Shown here piece by piece: positions 36,200 to 47,411 of a stretch of 64,000 bases of DNA (within the stretch, counting starts at the first letter, position 1; each line of letters opens with the position of its first letter). The stretch spans positions 866,838 to 930,837 of the forward strand of contig MNCI01017476.1 in assembly GCA_015680685.1 (NCBI GenBank). The letters are read 5' to 3'. The notes beneath the pieces are model-generated. The model made no database searches, was not told the DNA's origin, and was given only the letters and a program-made list of their open reading frames with translations. Source of the stretch: Gnetum montanum (Eukaryota > Streptophyta > Gnetopsida > Gnetales > Gnetaceae). Made by a program: the position numbers and the translations under genes.

Positions 36200-36640
36200 T
36201 ATAAGCTAGGTACCTACAAACTTTGAGGTTGTCTTACACTTTGATGATGCTTCAACCACACAAGGTCGTAGTGCTGTTTCCATTATCACATTTCCCTCTA
36301 GGGAGATCTGACCCATCACATCTCACTTTGCATTTTCCTATACAAACAACATGGTAGAGTATGAAGGTCTCCTTAGAGGTGTCTTAGCAGCTTCGAAGCT
36401 AGGAATTAAAAACATAGTAGTTCAAGGTGACTCTCAGCTGGTCATTAACCAAGTCATAAAGGTTTATGCTTATAAGGAACAACACCTACAACCTTGCTAT
36501 GATTTAGTGAAGCACTTGATTAAACAATTTACAATAGTAGATGTCTAACACATCCCCAAAAATGAAAATTCCATAGCTAATGCACTAGCTTCCTGAGCCT
36601 TAAGCATAGCACCAAGCATGTTTTCTACTTTGCTACTTTA
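36200..36640 (+). pseudogene. Second (archaeal-type) RNase H of element E
   Basis: Located after the gypsy RNase H and before integrase, the order known for Ogre/Retand. Active-site blocks: VVLHFDDAST (D), NNMVEYEGLLRGVLAASKL (E), VVQGDSQLVINQV (D), HIPKNENSIANALAS (Asn where the last Asp is expected). The middle part, 36351-36548, is open. Other stops make it non-functional. Confidence 0.8.
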
Positions 36641-36689
36641 ATAAAGGATTTCATTGAACCCATAACTCACGCAACAAGCATTGCATCCA

Positions 36690-37900
36690 TAATCACAACT
36701 CACACCCAGAAATGGTATGATGATATTAAGGCATACCTCCAATAGGGATATCCTCCACAAAACTTAACCTCTACCCAAAAAGATGCGGTATGAAAGTAGT
36801 CACGCTAGTACATCCTTGTAGGTGATAACATCTTGTGTCACAAATCCTATGATAGAATACTATTAACCTACATTAGTGGTAGTGAAGTGAAAAAGATCAT
36901 TGACCAAGTCCATGAGGGACTATGTGGGGGTCATATAGCTCCTAGGGAAATGGTAGTGAAAATCAAACATCTAGGCTATTATTGACCTTACATGGAGTGT
37001 GACTACATCTCCAAGGTCAAGACGTGCAACATGTGTCAACAACATGGAAACCTAATGCATGTGCCACCCACTAAATTGCATACTACGCAGATCATGTGGT
37101 CATTCCAATGTTAGGGGTTAGACATCGTAGGGCCTATAACACCTAAGTCTTCTATAGGGCATAGCTTCATCATTAGTACAACTAAATATTTTACAAAGTG
37201 GGTTGAAGCCATTCCTCTTAGGAAGGTAACATTGTAGCAAGTTTACAAATTCATTCTTGATAATATAGTGACCCGATTTGGCCTCCCCATAACTATAGTC
37301 ATAGAAAACAAGCCATAATTTAGCAGTGTAGAAACCAAAGCCTTCTGTGAAAACCTTGGCATTAAACATTCCTTCTCATCACCATAATACCCACAGGTGA
37401 ATGGTCAAGTGGAGGCCACAAATAAGGTCATACTCAAACTTTTGAAGAGGATGCTTAACAATAGAAAACGATGGTGAAATGAGTAGTTAGTCCACACACT
37501 ATGCACCTACTACACAACGTGCAGAATAGCAACAGGAAAAACACTATATAGTCTTGTGTATGAATCTGAAGCAATGTTACCTCTTGAATTATAGGTCCCA
37601 TCAATCCACATGATCCTCTTGAGCTTCATTAATGAGGCTTAAAACAATGAGTTGAGAACCATTGACCTCAACTCTATAGAGGAGGAATGCAAGAAAAAAC
37701 TTAATTGCATCGAGTTGTATCAAGAAAAGTAACAACAAAAGCACCATCAAAACCAACATTAATGCCCAATCAAGAAGGGAGAATTGGTCCTTAAGGTTTT
37801 CTGTGAGCCCGTGGACAAATTCTCAGCCAACAAAGGTGTATGACAATGGAGCCTTCAAGCTTGCTAATCTATATGGCAATGAGGCTTTCAATTTCATAAA
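36690..37900 (+). pseudogene. Integrase of element E
   Basis: Zinc-binding block with VHEGLCGGHIAPREMV and CDYISKVKTCNMCQQHG. First Asp in GLDIVGPITPK, then YFTKWVEAIPL. The second Asp block reads TIVIENKP instead of an SDNG-type motif (D to E). The Glu block is NGQVEATNKVI. The C-terminal part has KKGELVLKVF. Many TAG stops. The changed second Asp alone would probably disable it. Confidence 0.8.
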
Positions 37901-37965
37901 TCACTCATATATGAAGCTGTACTACACCTGATATGTAGTATTGCACCAATGATGAAAGTAAGATA

Positions 37966-38290
37966 AGTGTACATATGCTATGACATTAAACCAACATAGA
38001 CATTTGCTACAATGTTAAACTAGCATAGCATGTCCTTGGGCTATGACACTAAACTAGCACCCATAGCATGGTCCACTATGACCTTAAACTGGCCATCCAT
38101 CATCCACTATGATGTTAAACTAGCATAGTGGTCTACTAGGATTTTCAACTAGAACATGTGGTTCACCCAGACCTCAAATTGGGATCATGGTCTACTAAGA
38201 CCTTAAACTAGCACAACATGTGGTCTAGGAAGACCTAAAAATGGGTTCATAGTTCAACATCCATAATTCAACATACATAGTTCTACGAAC
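37966..38290 (+). repeat. About nine ~30-bp repeats (CTATGACCTTAAACTAGCA type)
   Basis: Same repeat family as 28679-28800, placed just after integrase; diverged units around TATGACCTTAAACTAGCAT and TGGTCTACTA. Confidence 0.75.
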
Positions 38291-39798
38291 AAGTGAGTGT
38301 GAATACTTCCAATCCTCTATTACATGCCCACACCTCTTGGGTAGGATGGGGTGGGATGTTGCAGTTTCAGAATGAAGTTCACATCATCAAGAAAAATCCC
38401 TCTAGGACATTTGTAGCATCACCATCCTTGGAATCTTGTTGATCTTCTGGAGATGCCTTCTAGCATCTTGCTGACTTTCTAGAGCTACTGTCACCATTGC
38501 CAATTCTTCTAGTCATAGCTCTCACCATCAACAACACTTGCTGGAGTCCCAGGAGTATTGTGGCACAGCCACAGCATTGCCATCCTCTGACCCTCACCAT
38601 TGGATAAGTCTGGAAGAGCATTCAGTAGCATAGCTTCTCACCCTGTGGCTGAGTTTCCTAGCTTCTACCTTTGGTGAGGATTCCTAAGCACCTACATCAC
38701 CACCACCTCTAGCCACTTGGGTGCCTACTTCTGGTGTGGTTATTAGAGCTTTCCTAGCCTACCACCACTGATGCCTACACTAGCCTTCCTACTTTGGGCA
38801 TTGTAGGCACCTACAACCGACGTTGCACTCACAATCCTTGTAATGTTCCTAGTAAACAAGACTTTGCCCTCATCTCATGTGGTGGTTATTTTTCTTGTTT
38901 ACTCTATGTTGTGTTTGTAGGATGAAGCCTAAGCGACGTCATCCAAAGGTGTGTTTCACTATGGTAGCAAGGTACTACATTGCTCTGATGTGCCCATCTT
39001 AGTTCACTTAGCTACTTAAGAGTGCATACCTCTACTATCCCCTCAACCAAATGACCTCTATCTCTTGATCTTGTAATCTCCCATATCCTTTGTAAGCTAC
39101 CCCAATGCATATAAAACCTTTTTTGTAGATAATCACTAAACCCATGGTAGACGTAACACAACTCATTCCATGGGAAGCCTTTGTGGATTGATTAAAGCCC
39201 CAAGAAGATATAATACAACTCATCTTAGGGAGGAAACACTTATCCTACAAATGTAATGCAATTACTTCTAAGAAAATGTTGATGCATAATATTCCTAGCA
39301 ACACAATGAACAAAAGAAAAATAAAAAGAAAATAAAAAAAAAAGCAAAAGAAAAATAATAATAATAATAATAAATAATAAGAGACAAAACAAAAGCAAAA
39401 GAAAATGGGACAAGTCAAGTGCCCACATCAAATGACACAATTGTTGTCTCGCAACTAGTCCAGCCCTAGGTCAACCATCTCACCAGCACTTTGACAAGAG
39501 GTAAAAATCCAAAAGGGTAGGCCACCTCCACATGATGACTCCCTCACAAGCACTCCAACAAGGGATCATGCTTTGGTGACAATCCATTATGATGTTGCAT
39601 CCTATAGTGATCCTCTACATCCATTGTCCCTTTACCCATCTTCTTAAACTATTCCCTACAATACTCCATTTACTTGGCACTCTCAAGCATAGCAAAGCAT
39701 TGTTCAAGTGGGCACTAATGAATAGTTTTGGTTTCATTTTTATCATGGTGTTTAATATTATTTATTGACATCTCTCAGGTCAATCCTCCAAATTTCAA
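38291..39798. other. 3' untranslated region of E
   Basis: No coding sequence recognised. Contains a CACC/CTTCT-rich part (38400-38830) and an (AAT)n/A-rich tract at 39300-39400. Confidence 0.5.
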
Positions 39799-39812
39799 CA
39801 AAAAGGAGCCAA
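39799..39812 (+). other. Polypurine tract of element E
   Basis: CAAAAAGGAGCCAA directly before the 3' LTR; weaker than usual (two C interruptions). Confidence 0.55.
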
Positions 39813-41606
39813 TGAAACACCACCAATTTCAAGCTTCTACAGTTCAATGGAAAATGTTTCTAAGTGTCAAAACTTGGACAAAAGTTTTCTAAGTTTGGCC
39901 TTACGCTATGTAGCGTAAACAATGTAGCACACCTAAAATCCTAATTTTTGCAAACAAATTTCAAGTATGCTTGATACACTTCCTAGCACAAGCATCGTGA
40001 CATAGTTCCATAGCTAGTCTACACAAATGTCAAGCCAGAAGCAATCAAAGATCACTTGAGATGGACCAAATAGTTTGGAAAATTTTCTATCTCCTAGACT
40101 ATCAAGCTTTCTATGCTCTAGAGCTTGTGTAGCTTGACACATGTCCTGATTGTCAATTCACCCATGTATTAGACTAGAGTTTGTCAAAGTGCTCAGCATG
40201 AAAAAAATAGTTTGGCAAATTTTCTATCTTATGAGATGTCATGCTCTACTATGTTGCATAGCATAGCGAACTTGACATAGGTTATAGGGCCAAATATTTT
40301 CTAAGTGTTGGATAAGGATTTGTTAAGCTATCTCAACATGGGGGATGCATTTGGTGGGTTTTTTACTTCTGAGGCTACCTGTCCTACCACACCCTAGAGT
40401 GTGGTCAGTGTGCCATGGAGAAACACTATAAGTTTCATGAAAATTTTATGAAGTAATTATGCTACACTCTGCTATGTTATGTAGCGTAGATAGTATGACA
40501 AATCAAAATCTTCAAAAATTACTAAGTGTTCATGCTACACTTTACTATGTTGTGCAGTGTAGATAGTGTGACACATGGAAAATGCCTCCAAATTCCTTCC
40601 AAAAGCTTCCAAAACTTAACATCAGCCTTCATTTTAGCTTTGATATTCCTTCTATGGCCAAGATTAGTAGTTTGCATTACTTTTGCACCCCCCATTAATC
40701 CTCAAAATTGTCCCTACACTTGACCCTACTTGGAAGAGGGGGAAGACATAGTATTGGAGCATAGACTCCAAGATACATTGTATTCACACTATTTGTAGGT
40801 ACATGGAAGCCTCTCAAAATCTAGCACATGTATACTAGGTGATGTGATCATAGTTTGACAATCTCTAGGTTCCCATTTCAGTCCCAAAGAGCATAACACT
40901 TCGAGCATGACATGTTAGCATGATCCATCCGTGCCCATGCCACGTGGCACCTAGGCCATGTGGCATCTAGTTCGCATCTCACGTCAACCCTAGCCTTATA
41001 AATACCCCAAACTTCAGCATTTTAGGGTTGGAAAATCATTTGAGCATCGAGCATTTGAGCATTCTCAGCATCTCCACTCTCTTGCACCCAAGCACCTAAG
41101 CTTAACACCTTGACAAGTAATGCAGTGCAGTTTTCCTCATGCCTGCATAGCGTGATGATCGCCAACCTAGTAGGACCAGCCTCCACTATAGCTATTAGCA
41201 CTATGTTCTTGACATCCTAGAGACTGTGACCACACTACCACGCTACCGTTGTGCCTATCTGACACCACATACTAGTTTTACACACTGTTTAGTCAAAAGT
41301 TATGCCCCACGATCTTCGGGCGGTGCATTTCTTCACTTCAACTCTTGTTCCTTCAACATTTGTTTCAAACTTTAGCATAATTTCCTACATTTTCCACTAT
41401 TAACACACATCTTTACTTATTCACATTACTATTTTCAGGTTTTTACAAATAGTTATTCTTACACCACATAAGTGCCTGTCTAATTGACTAGACCATTCAG
41501 GGCACCTCGTTTCTGTTTCCTTGGCATGGTCCTCGCATAGACTTAGGGTTAGGATATATGCCCATGAATGTCTCGGTGCTCCAACCACTAATGTTTTTGA
41601 ATGTCA
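39813..41606 (+). repeat. 3' LTR of element E
   Basis: 1,794-bp copy of 22603-24394, starting TGAAACACCACC and ending GAATGTCA. Confidence 0.9.
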
Positions 41607-41636
41607 CACCATGTATCCACTACTAGGTTACCAAGT
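41607..41636 (-). repeat. 5' LTR of element C, piece 2: 30-bp sliver between E and A
   Basis: CCATGTATCCACTACTAGG plus GTTACCAAGT matches the uninterrupted left LTR of C near 11033-11062. It shows that E and A entered the same LTR independently. Confidence 0.85.
41632..41636. repeat. TSD of element A, left copy (CAAGT)
   Basis: Identical to 54032-54036. Confidence 0.92.
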
Positions 41637-42945
41637 TGTTGGCGACCGTTTGGGATGCGACTGCCAACGAGTGTCCTCGAACAGGATTTAGGTGCCTGCT
41701 GGTCTCTGGCAACACCAAGGCCCAGATACCTCCAAATAAACTCAGTAGTTAATGTGAGTATGTGTGTGTGCTGTTGCGACGTGCGGTTGTGAGAAATGTA
41801 ATGATTGCGTTGTGTGTAAACTACAAATGACTTACTTTAAAGAGATTCAGCCAACTTTGCCAAGTACTGTGAGTTGTTGAAAATTTCCTATTTTGTTCAA
41901 CTGCCTAGTCTACGCGGTCCTTATAATACCTACTTGTAACAAATAAAATTTTGCAAAAACATTTGAGCACAACTCCGCAATCTACTCCTAATTTTCCCCA
42001 GAGAAAGAGATAGTTCCACAAGAAAACTAGAAATAGAGCAAGATTCAATGGAAATAGACAGAAAAGAAAAGAAAGCAGATTTGTGTAGACCTCAAATATT
42101 TAAACAAGGTAAAATGACACGAGTAAACACTTCGCAATAAAGCTATCCCAAATTCAATATCTACGAATTGTTCAAACTTCCAAGGCTCAAACAAGCAATA
42201 TCTTCAAGACAATCCTACTATGCTACCAAAAATTGCTGCGTAAACTACCACGTACGAGACTCCATTTTGGCTAGATAATAGATGTCAACAATTGCATTCA
42301 AACAGAACCTTTGAAAAACTTGACAATTTCTTATTGAAAAACCACGAGAATTCACTTTAAGGATAAAAAGAAGCTATTCTGGTCCCATCAAAATACGAAA
42401 TATTCTCTGAATCCTCTTGACTACTGAATTGTTCAACGACGTGACTATAAACAGAGGCTCTCTTACAACAATCCCAATAGCAGTTCCCACACGTTGCACA
42501 ATAACAAAATTTACTACTAAAATGCTCTTAAGGCTTTTAAACACAAGCGCTTCTATGGCAAAATTTTAATAGAAATTTCTATCGGGCAACAAGAACAGTA
42601 AGAGCAATCTAAAAATCCCAAAATTACTTGCCAAGGATGATACTATCTAAACCACTAGCTAAACAATTTAAACAAAACAAAAAATAAAATACATAACTCA
42701 CAGGACCATGACAAAGAGGCTGAAATCTTTATTCTAGCAAGCCATCTTGCAAGCAATCGTCACAACTTCTTCTTTACAAAATGCTCTTCTCCCCAAGACT
42801 CAAATTGTCTCCAAGTGAGAGCCCAAGTGCTGACTAGTAGCCTTCAAAGTGTGATGTATGAGACCCCAAGTGTTGTGAGAAAGTGATGATCCCCCCAAAA
42901 GTCCCAATGTGATGATATTCTTCCTCATCCTTGACCCTTGAGGCC

Positions 42946-42953
42946 TTTTTATA
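42946..42953 (-). promoter_or_regulatory. TATA box in A's 3' LTR
   Basis: The minus strand reads CCCTATAAAAAGGCC. The copy in the 5' LTR is at 52500-52507 and would start transcription about 1.3 kb before the LTR end. Confidence 0.65.
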
Positions 42954-43665
42954 GGGTTCCAAGGTAGGTAGGGAAGTTACATATTTAAAAATATCTCACC
43001 TAACTTCTCTCCCAAGTAACTTGGCCAACCAATAGGAGATTACTTGCTAAAATATCCTAGCTAACTTTTCTCCCAAGTAAGGAAGTTACAACTTACTCAT
43101 TTAATTATGGTTAGGAGGTTACTCATAAAGTTAGGAGGAATTAATATTTGTACATATTATGAATATTGCCTTTGTAAGTAATTTGTCTAAAATCCCTAAT
43201 CTAATTTAATTTAATTTAAATTTTAAATTTTAAATTCTAAGTGTCACTAAGCTCTAAGATTTTATCATAAAAATATAATATAATCTCCACCTCATTGGTG
43301 GTAGCGGTGGTTGATTTTATTTTTGCATCCCCGATAATTGTAATTAAAATTTGGAATGACCCGAAATATGAGCCCGAAGGCAAAGCCACCGAGATTTTAA
43401 ATCGTTACCAGCAACTGCCTTCACAGGAGAAGACTCAGCCGCCGTGTTAGGAAACGTTGCCGTGTGTTATGTACAGATCTGTAACTATTGTAACCTCTGC
43501 TTCTTGAAAATGCTTACAAGTTTTGATGAAGATATGATTTGGAAATTTTAGGCTCTACAATTTTGGTCATCGTCTTCCAATCGCAGCCGCACTTGCCCTG
43601 CTGCGCTCGCGTTCAGCCAAAGGTTTTTCTAGCCTGGTTCTGTGTAGGCTTGTGGCCAGGGTTTC

Positions 43666-43968
43666 ATGCCTTGCTTTGCCACCGCCGTCGCCGTCGCAGC
43701 CGTCGCAGTCATGTCGTGTTGGCGCCGTTGCAAACTTAACCCTGCCGAAAGCCTTAATGACGGAAAACAGATCCACGAATTCTTCCAAGGACGCCCAAAA
43801 CTCCCATCACATGCTGAATTTGCATCGACAACGAAAGAACCCTCATCAATTCTGCAATTATTCTTGCCTAATTTCTCCAATTCTATTGCTGAACCCACCA
43901 AATCATTAGCGGAATCCGCGAACAGGGCTGCATTGAGAAAAAGTCTGGAAGGTAAAATGGGCATTTAG
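43666..43968 (+). CDS. Conserved 100-codon ORF in A's U3, left copy
   Basis: Runs opposite to the element. It has an Ala/Val-rich start (MPCFATAVAVAAVAVMSCW), then LNDGKQIHEFFQG, LQLFLPNFSNSIAEPTKSL and a basic end LRKSLEGKMGI. The right LTR copy (53249-53551) has the same length, start and stop, about nine amino-acid changes and no indels. The block is much GC-richer than the rest of the LTR. No family recognised; a captured host gene 5' end is one possibility, chance conservation through recent LTR duplication another. Confidence 0.4.
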   Translation: MPCFATAVAVAAVAVMSCWRRCKLNPAESLNDGKQIHEFFQGRPKLPSHAEFASTTKEPSSILQLFLPNFSNSIAEPTKSLAESANRAALRKSLEGKMGI

Positions 43969-44447
43969 CCATCCAGAGCACATTCAGACGACAATGTTAC
44001 ATGTATAATTTTGCTGTTGTGTATGCCCTCCATAGACCCATGCCCAGGAATCCCATGGTTTGCTGTATTGCTAACAACTGCGTGAGTGAGGGTTTTGGGC
44101 ATTTTGCAAAATCACGAGCCTGCAAAAGAGCGTAACACTAAAACATTTGTATTTTTGGAATATCTTCTGCACTGGTAGTGGATGTTTTCTAATGTCTCTG
44201 GAATATCCCAACACTTGTTTCTTTGCCCCAAAATTACACCCATAACAATCTTGTCATCTCATTCAAACTTTGATTTACACCACAAAGTCTTAACAACCGG
44301 GCAATTAAACTTTGATATGCCAATAATAACTTATATAACTTTGATAACTTTTGTAAGTTATTGAAAATTTACCAAAAATAAAACCCATGAGTTTTATTTT
44401 TCAAATCAAGAGTCTTACTATTCCATAAAATGGCCAAATGTGCAACA

Positions 44448-44464
44448 TTTCTACCCCCTTAAAA
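44448..44464 (-). other. Polypurine tract of element A
   Basis: The minus strand reads TTAAGGGGGTAGAAA directly before the 3' LTR. Confidence 0.8.
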
Positions 44465-44636
44465 ACTCAAAGAAATTTATTCTTCATTATGAAACTGAAA
44501 CATACTAAAATTCTCACTGAATTTTTCAAAAGAAATATTTTTTGAGGAAAATTCCCATTTAACATAAGGTGTAATGGGACAAAAACCTCATTCCTAAGAA
44601 AAACAATAAACTGTACATCATCAAGTCCTTCATGGA

Positions 44637-45149
44637 CTATTCTTGGGATGGAAACTGAATTGTGAGGGTTACCCTAGTGGGAATCCTCATCTCCTTCACT
44701 GTTTCATAGGAGATTTCTGATGCTATGAAGGTGGTCTTATTTGTTTCTGACTTGGTAGAACTCTCACCTTGATCTATTGGAGCTTTCTCTTCAACATTTT
44801 CCTCATTTTCTTTTTGGGAAGAGCTCTTTTGTCCTTCTCCATTGAATCCTTCATTTTCCTCTTGAGAGGCAAAAGCTTCTCCCCATCCCCATGATGACTC
44901 TTCATAAGTTGGTGGCTCTTCTTCTTTTTCTTCTTCTTTGGAGCAATCTTGATATCGCCCCCAAACATTGGACTCAATATCCAAACCCCAAGTGAGAAAA
45001 GAAAATTCATCGGATAGCCAAGCCATAAAAGGGCATTCCTTTGGAGCTCCACAAGATCTAGCCTTTAGATAAGCCTTCAATACATGCTCAGGGCAACATC
45101 CCATCACATATGGAATAAAAGGCTTTCTCATTGCTCTCTTAAACTCCAT
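44637..45149 (-). CDS. Intact extra ORF of element A, acidic 170-aa protein
   Basis: Lies between integrase and the 3' LTR, same strand as gag-pol. Starts MEFKRAMRKPFIPYVMGCCP; the N-terminal third is Cys/aromatic-containing (HVLKAYLKARSCGAPKECPF, FSFLTWGLDIE). The rest is Glu/Ser-rich and probably disordered (EEEKEEEPPTYEESSWGWG). No signal peptide or membrane span, so not envelope-like. A consensus TATA box lies 70 bases upstream of the ATG, so it may be transcribed separately from gag-pol. It is uninterrupted while gag-pol has three stops. Function unknown. Confidence 0.55.
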   Translation of the reverse strand: MEFKRAMRKPFIPYVMGCCPEHVLKAYLKARSCGAPKECPFMAWLSDEFSFLTWGLDIESNVWGRYQDCSKEEEKEEEPPTYEESSWGWGEAFASQEENEGFNGEGQKSSSQKENEENVEEKAPIDQGESSTKSETNKTTFIASEISYETVKEMRIPTRVTLTIQFPSQE

Positions 45150-45218
45150 TAGCTCTCTCTAACCTTCACTACCAAACTTGAAATGAAAGAAGATGAAATC
45201 TTAAGCAATCTAACCCTC

Positions 45219-45226
45219 CTTTTATA
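45219..45226 (-). promoter_or_regulatory. TATA box upstream of A's extra ORF
   Basis: The minus strand reads CACCTATAAAAGGAGGG, a near-ideal plant TATA box at a distance that leaves a leader of about 40 bases before the ATG at 45149. Confidence 0.6.
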
Positions 45227-45533
45227 GGTGCTAAAATGTTTAACTTCCATCCAAGTGTCTTCAACCAAGCTTCCTTCTTTCTAGGCATTCAAACCATTTG
45301 TCACAATCCTCACTAAGTGGTGGATGAGTCACCTTCCCCACTTGTCAAACTTGTAGAATTCCACTTGTTTCACTTGTAGGCTTCCACTTGCCTCATTTGA
45401 AGGAAAGATAATGTTTCAAATATAAATAAAGCATAATTAAATATAATAATGGACACTATACCCCTAGTAGTATTTACATGGTACTACATACATATATTAT
45501 TTTTGTGAAATGACATCTTCAAGTTATATGCAA
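45227..45533. other. Spacer between integrase and extra ORF of A
   Basis: No coding sequence; the likely promoter region of the extra ORF. Confidence 0.4.
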
Positions 45534-46740
45534 TTATCCCAAATAATGTTTTATATGCAAAACATTATATGAAAATTGCAATTCCATGCCATCCAAGGTT
45601 GATAATCTGTAAGTATCCTCTAACAATTGTTTTGAGATTTGAAAGGGACCAATCCATGTCAGTGTAAACTTATTTGGTTTCTTCATATTCCATAACAGGA
45701 CAAGGTCTCCTATCTTGAAATTCCTTTTCAGAGCTTTCCTATCAAACCATCTTTTGACTTGAGAGGTATTTCGTAACAAATTATCCCTTGCTTTATCTAC
45801 TTCAGCTTCCCTTTTAATAAGTAAAGTCATGAAACTTCTATCTTTATCAGTCTTTTCACTATATTTTTGTACAAATTCAGAAGCTGAGCTTATAATCTTG
45901 TTTGTAATTCGTGCTGGAAAACCATAGACTAAATTATATGGTGATGTCCCAATAGCTTTCTTGAATCTAATTCGATCTGACCATAATGCGGATTGTAAAT
46001 AATCAACCGAATTTCCTGGATTCCCATCCATTGATTTCTTGATATAAGCGATAAGCTTTTTATTGGTGGATTCCGCTAGGCCATTTCCTTGAGGATAATA
46101 ATTTGATGAAGAAAATAAGAAAATGGATTTTGCAGATGCCCATCTGATAAACTCTTCGGATTTGAAGGTGGGTCCATTGTCTGACACTAACACTTCAGGT
46201 AGACCGAATCTACTTAGAATGTGGTCTTCTAGAAACTTAACCACGTCTAATGCTGAACTTCCTCTTAGAGCCTTTGCTTCAGATCATTTAGTGAAATAAT
46301 CAGTAGCTGTGAGAATAGACTTGTGTCGAGCTCTTGAAGGAGTAATTGTACCAATAAAATCCAAACCCCATTGCTGAAATGGTCTATCCGCAACTACTGG
46401 TTTTAAAGGGGCTCTAGCCCTTTTAATCTTAGGCCCATGAACTTGACATTTATAACATTTTTGAATCTTTGAACTAATGTCTCGATACATGGAAGGCCAG
46501 TAATATCCGTATCGACGTATATGTTGCACAGTTGATTTAGGGGATTCATAAAATAAATTCAAATGATCATGAAATTGTTCCAAGATGAAACTAATTTGAT
46601 CATTATGAACACATTCCAATAAAACTCCCCGAAAATCCTTTCGATATAATACACCATCTTTAACAACAAATCTTCGTGCTCTTTTGAAGAAAGCTCTCTT
46701 TTGACTTGCAGTTAAATTATTTGGGATTTTCCTGATAGTA
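45534..46740 (-). pseudogene. Integrase of element A
   Basis: Zinc-binding block: QFHDHLNLFYESPKSTVQHI with CYKCQVHG. First Asp: QWGLDFIGTITP. Then DYFTK-stop-SEA, where TGG (Trp) to TGA explains the stop. Second Asp: VLVSDNGPTFKS. Glu: GNGLAESTNKK. The C-terminal part has the GPY-like motif (FKIGDLVLLWNMKKP, LTWIGPFQI) and ends HIKHYLG. Apart from the one stop near 46284 all catalytic residues are present. Same frame as the upstream pol. Confidence 0.9.
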
Positions 46741-46829
46741 AGAAATTTGAGAATATCATCATACCAATTCTCTTCATGGGTGTCAAGTGTATAAACTTCA
46801 CTTTCTTTAGTCATTAACTTGGCTAGTCC

Positions 46830-47336
46830 CATTCCCTTAATTGTCTTGCATATTTCCAATGAAAATCTGAAACTTTGCAACTTTATAAGCCATTTTCCTC
46901 TTTTCAATCCAATCTCATTTTGGGATAGGAATCGCTTGACTGTAGGTTCAATTAGCATAATGTGAACTAATGAACTCTCCAAATAATATTTAAAATGCTG
47001 AAGTGCCTTGATGACTGCGAAAGCTTGTTTCTCTAAGTCTGGATAATTTAACTCTGAACCTTTTAGCTGATACCCAAAAAATCCAATTGGTTCATCTTGA
47101 CCTTCATTATCCCTTTGTGTTAGAACGGCAGCGATAGAATCATTTGAAGCAAATGAGTATAACCAAAAATCTTCTTTAAGTCTAGGCTTTACCAAATATG
47201 GAGCCTCTTGTATAGCTATTTTAATTTCTAACAACGCTCTCTCTGATTCTGGTGTTTTCTCTACTTGGACATCCTTTTTAAGCATATGCATCAAAGGTTT
47301 GGTAATTTCAGTAAACCCGGGGATGAACTTCTTCAC
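46830..47336 (-). pseudogene. Gypsy RNase H of element A
   Basis: Blocks: FWLYSFASNDSIAAVLTQRD (first Asp not in the usual position, as in Tat), LNYPDLEKQAFAVIKALQHF (Glu), HIMLIEPTVKRFLSQ (no TDH). This domain is probably structural, with RNase H activity coming from the second domain. It is followed by the tether to integrase. Confidence 0.75.
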
Positions 47337-47411
47337 AAAGTTGATCTTCCCAAAGAATGATCTAAGAGATTTCTTACTTGTGGGATGCTCAATATTCTGG
47401 ACTGTTTGAAT

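Larger units (their letters stand above)
22603..41606 (+). mobile_element. Element E: Tat/Ogre-like LTR retrotransposon, 19 kb
   Basis: Two LTRs of about 1.79 kb, a PBS a few bases inside the LTR, gag with a CxxHxxxGH-type knuckle, protease, a 5.9-kb insert holding an antisense gene, RT, gypsy RNase H, a second RNase H, integrase, repeat-rich 3' region and PPT. It is inserted in C's 5' LTR. The flanking bases (CCACA at 22598-22602, CACCA at 41607-41611) are similar but not identical, so the TSD is eroded. All ORFs carry stops. Dual RNase H, PBS type and size fit the Tat lineage. Confidence 0.88.
41637..44447 (-). repeat. 3' LTR of element A (left copy)
   Basis: 2,811 bp, TGTTGGCGACCG...GTGCAACA on the + strand. 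Compared with the right copy, the first ~170 bp differ at roughly eight positions, mostly transitions. The right copy also has a short insertion near 52955 and a duplicated GATGATATTC phrase near 52450. Confidence 0.93.

Noticed and set aside
39240-39440. Minus-strand ORF rich in Phe, Leu and Ile
   Set aside because: Comes from the A-rich/(AAT)n tract in E's 3' region.
43567-43964. Minus-strand ORFs opposite the U3 ORF of A
   Set aside because: One of the two strands must be a shadow; I kept the plus frame because its start, stop and length are the same in both LTRs, while the minus frames differ in length between copies.
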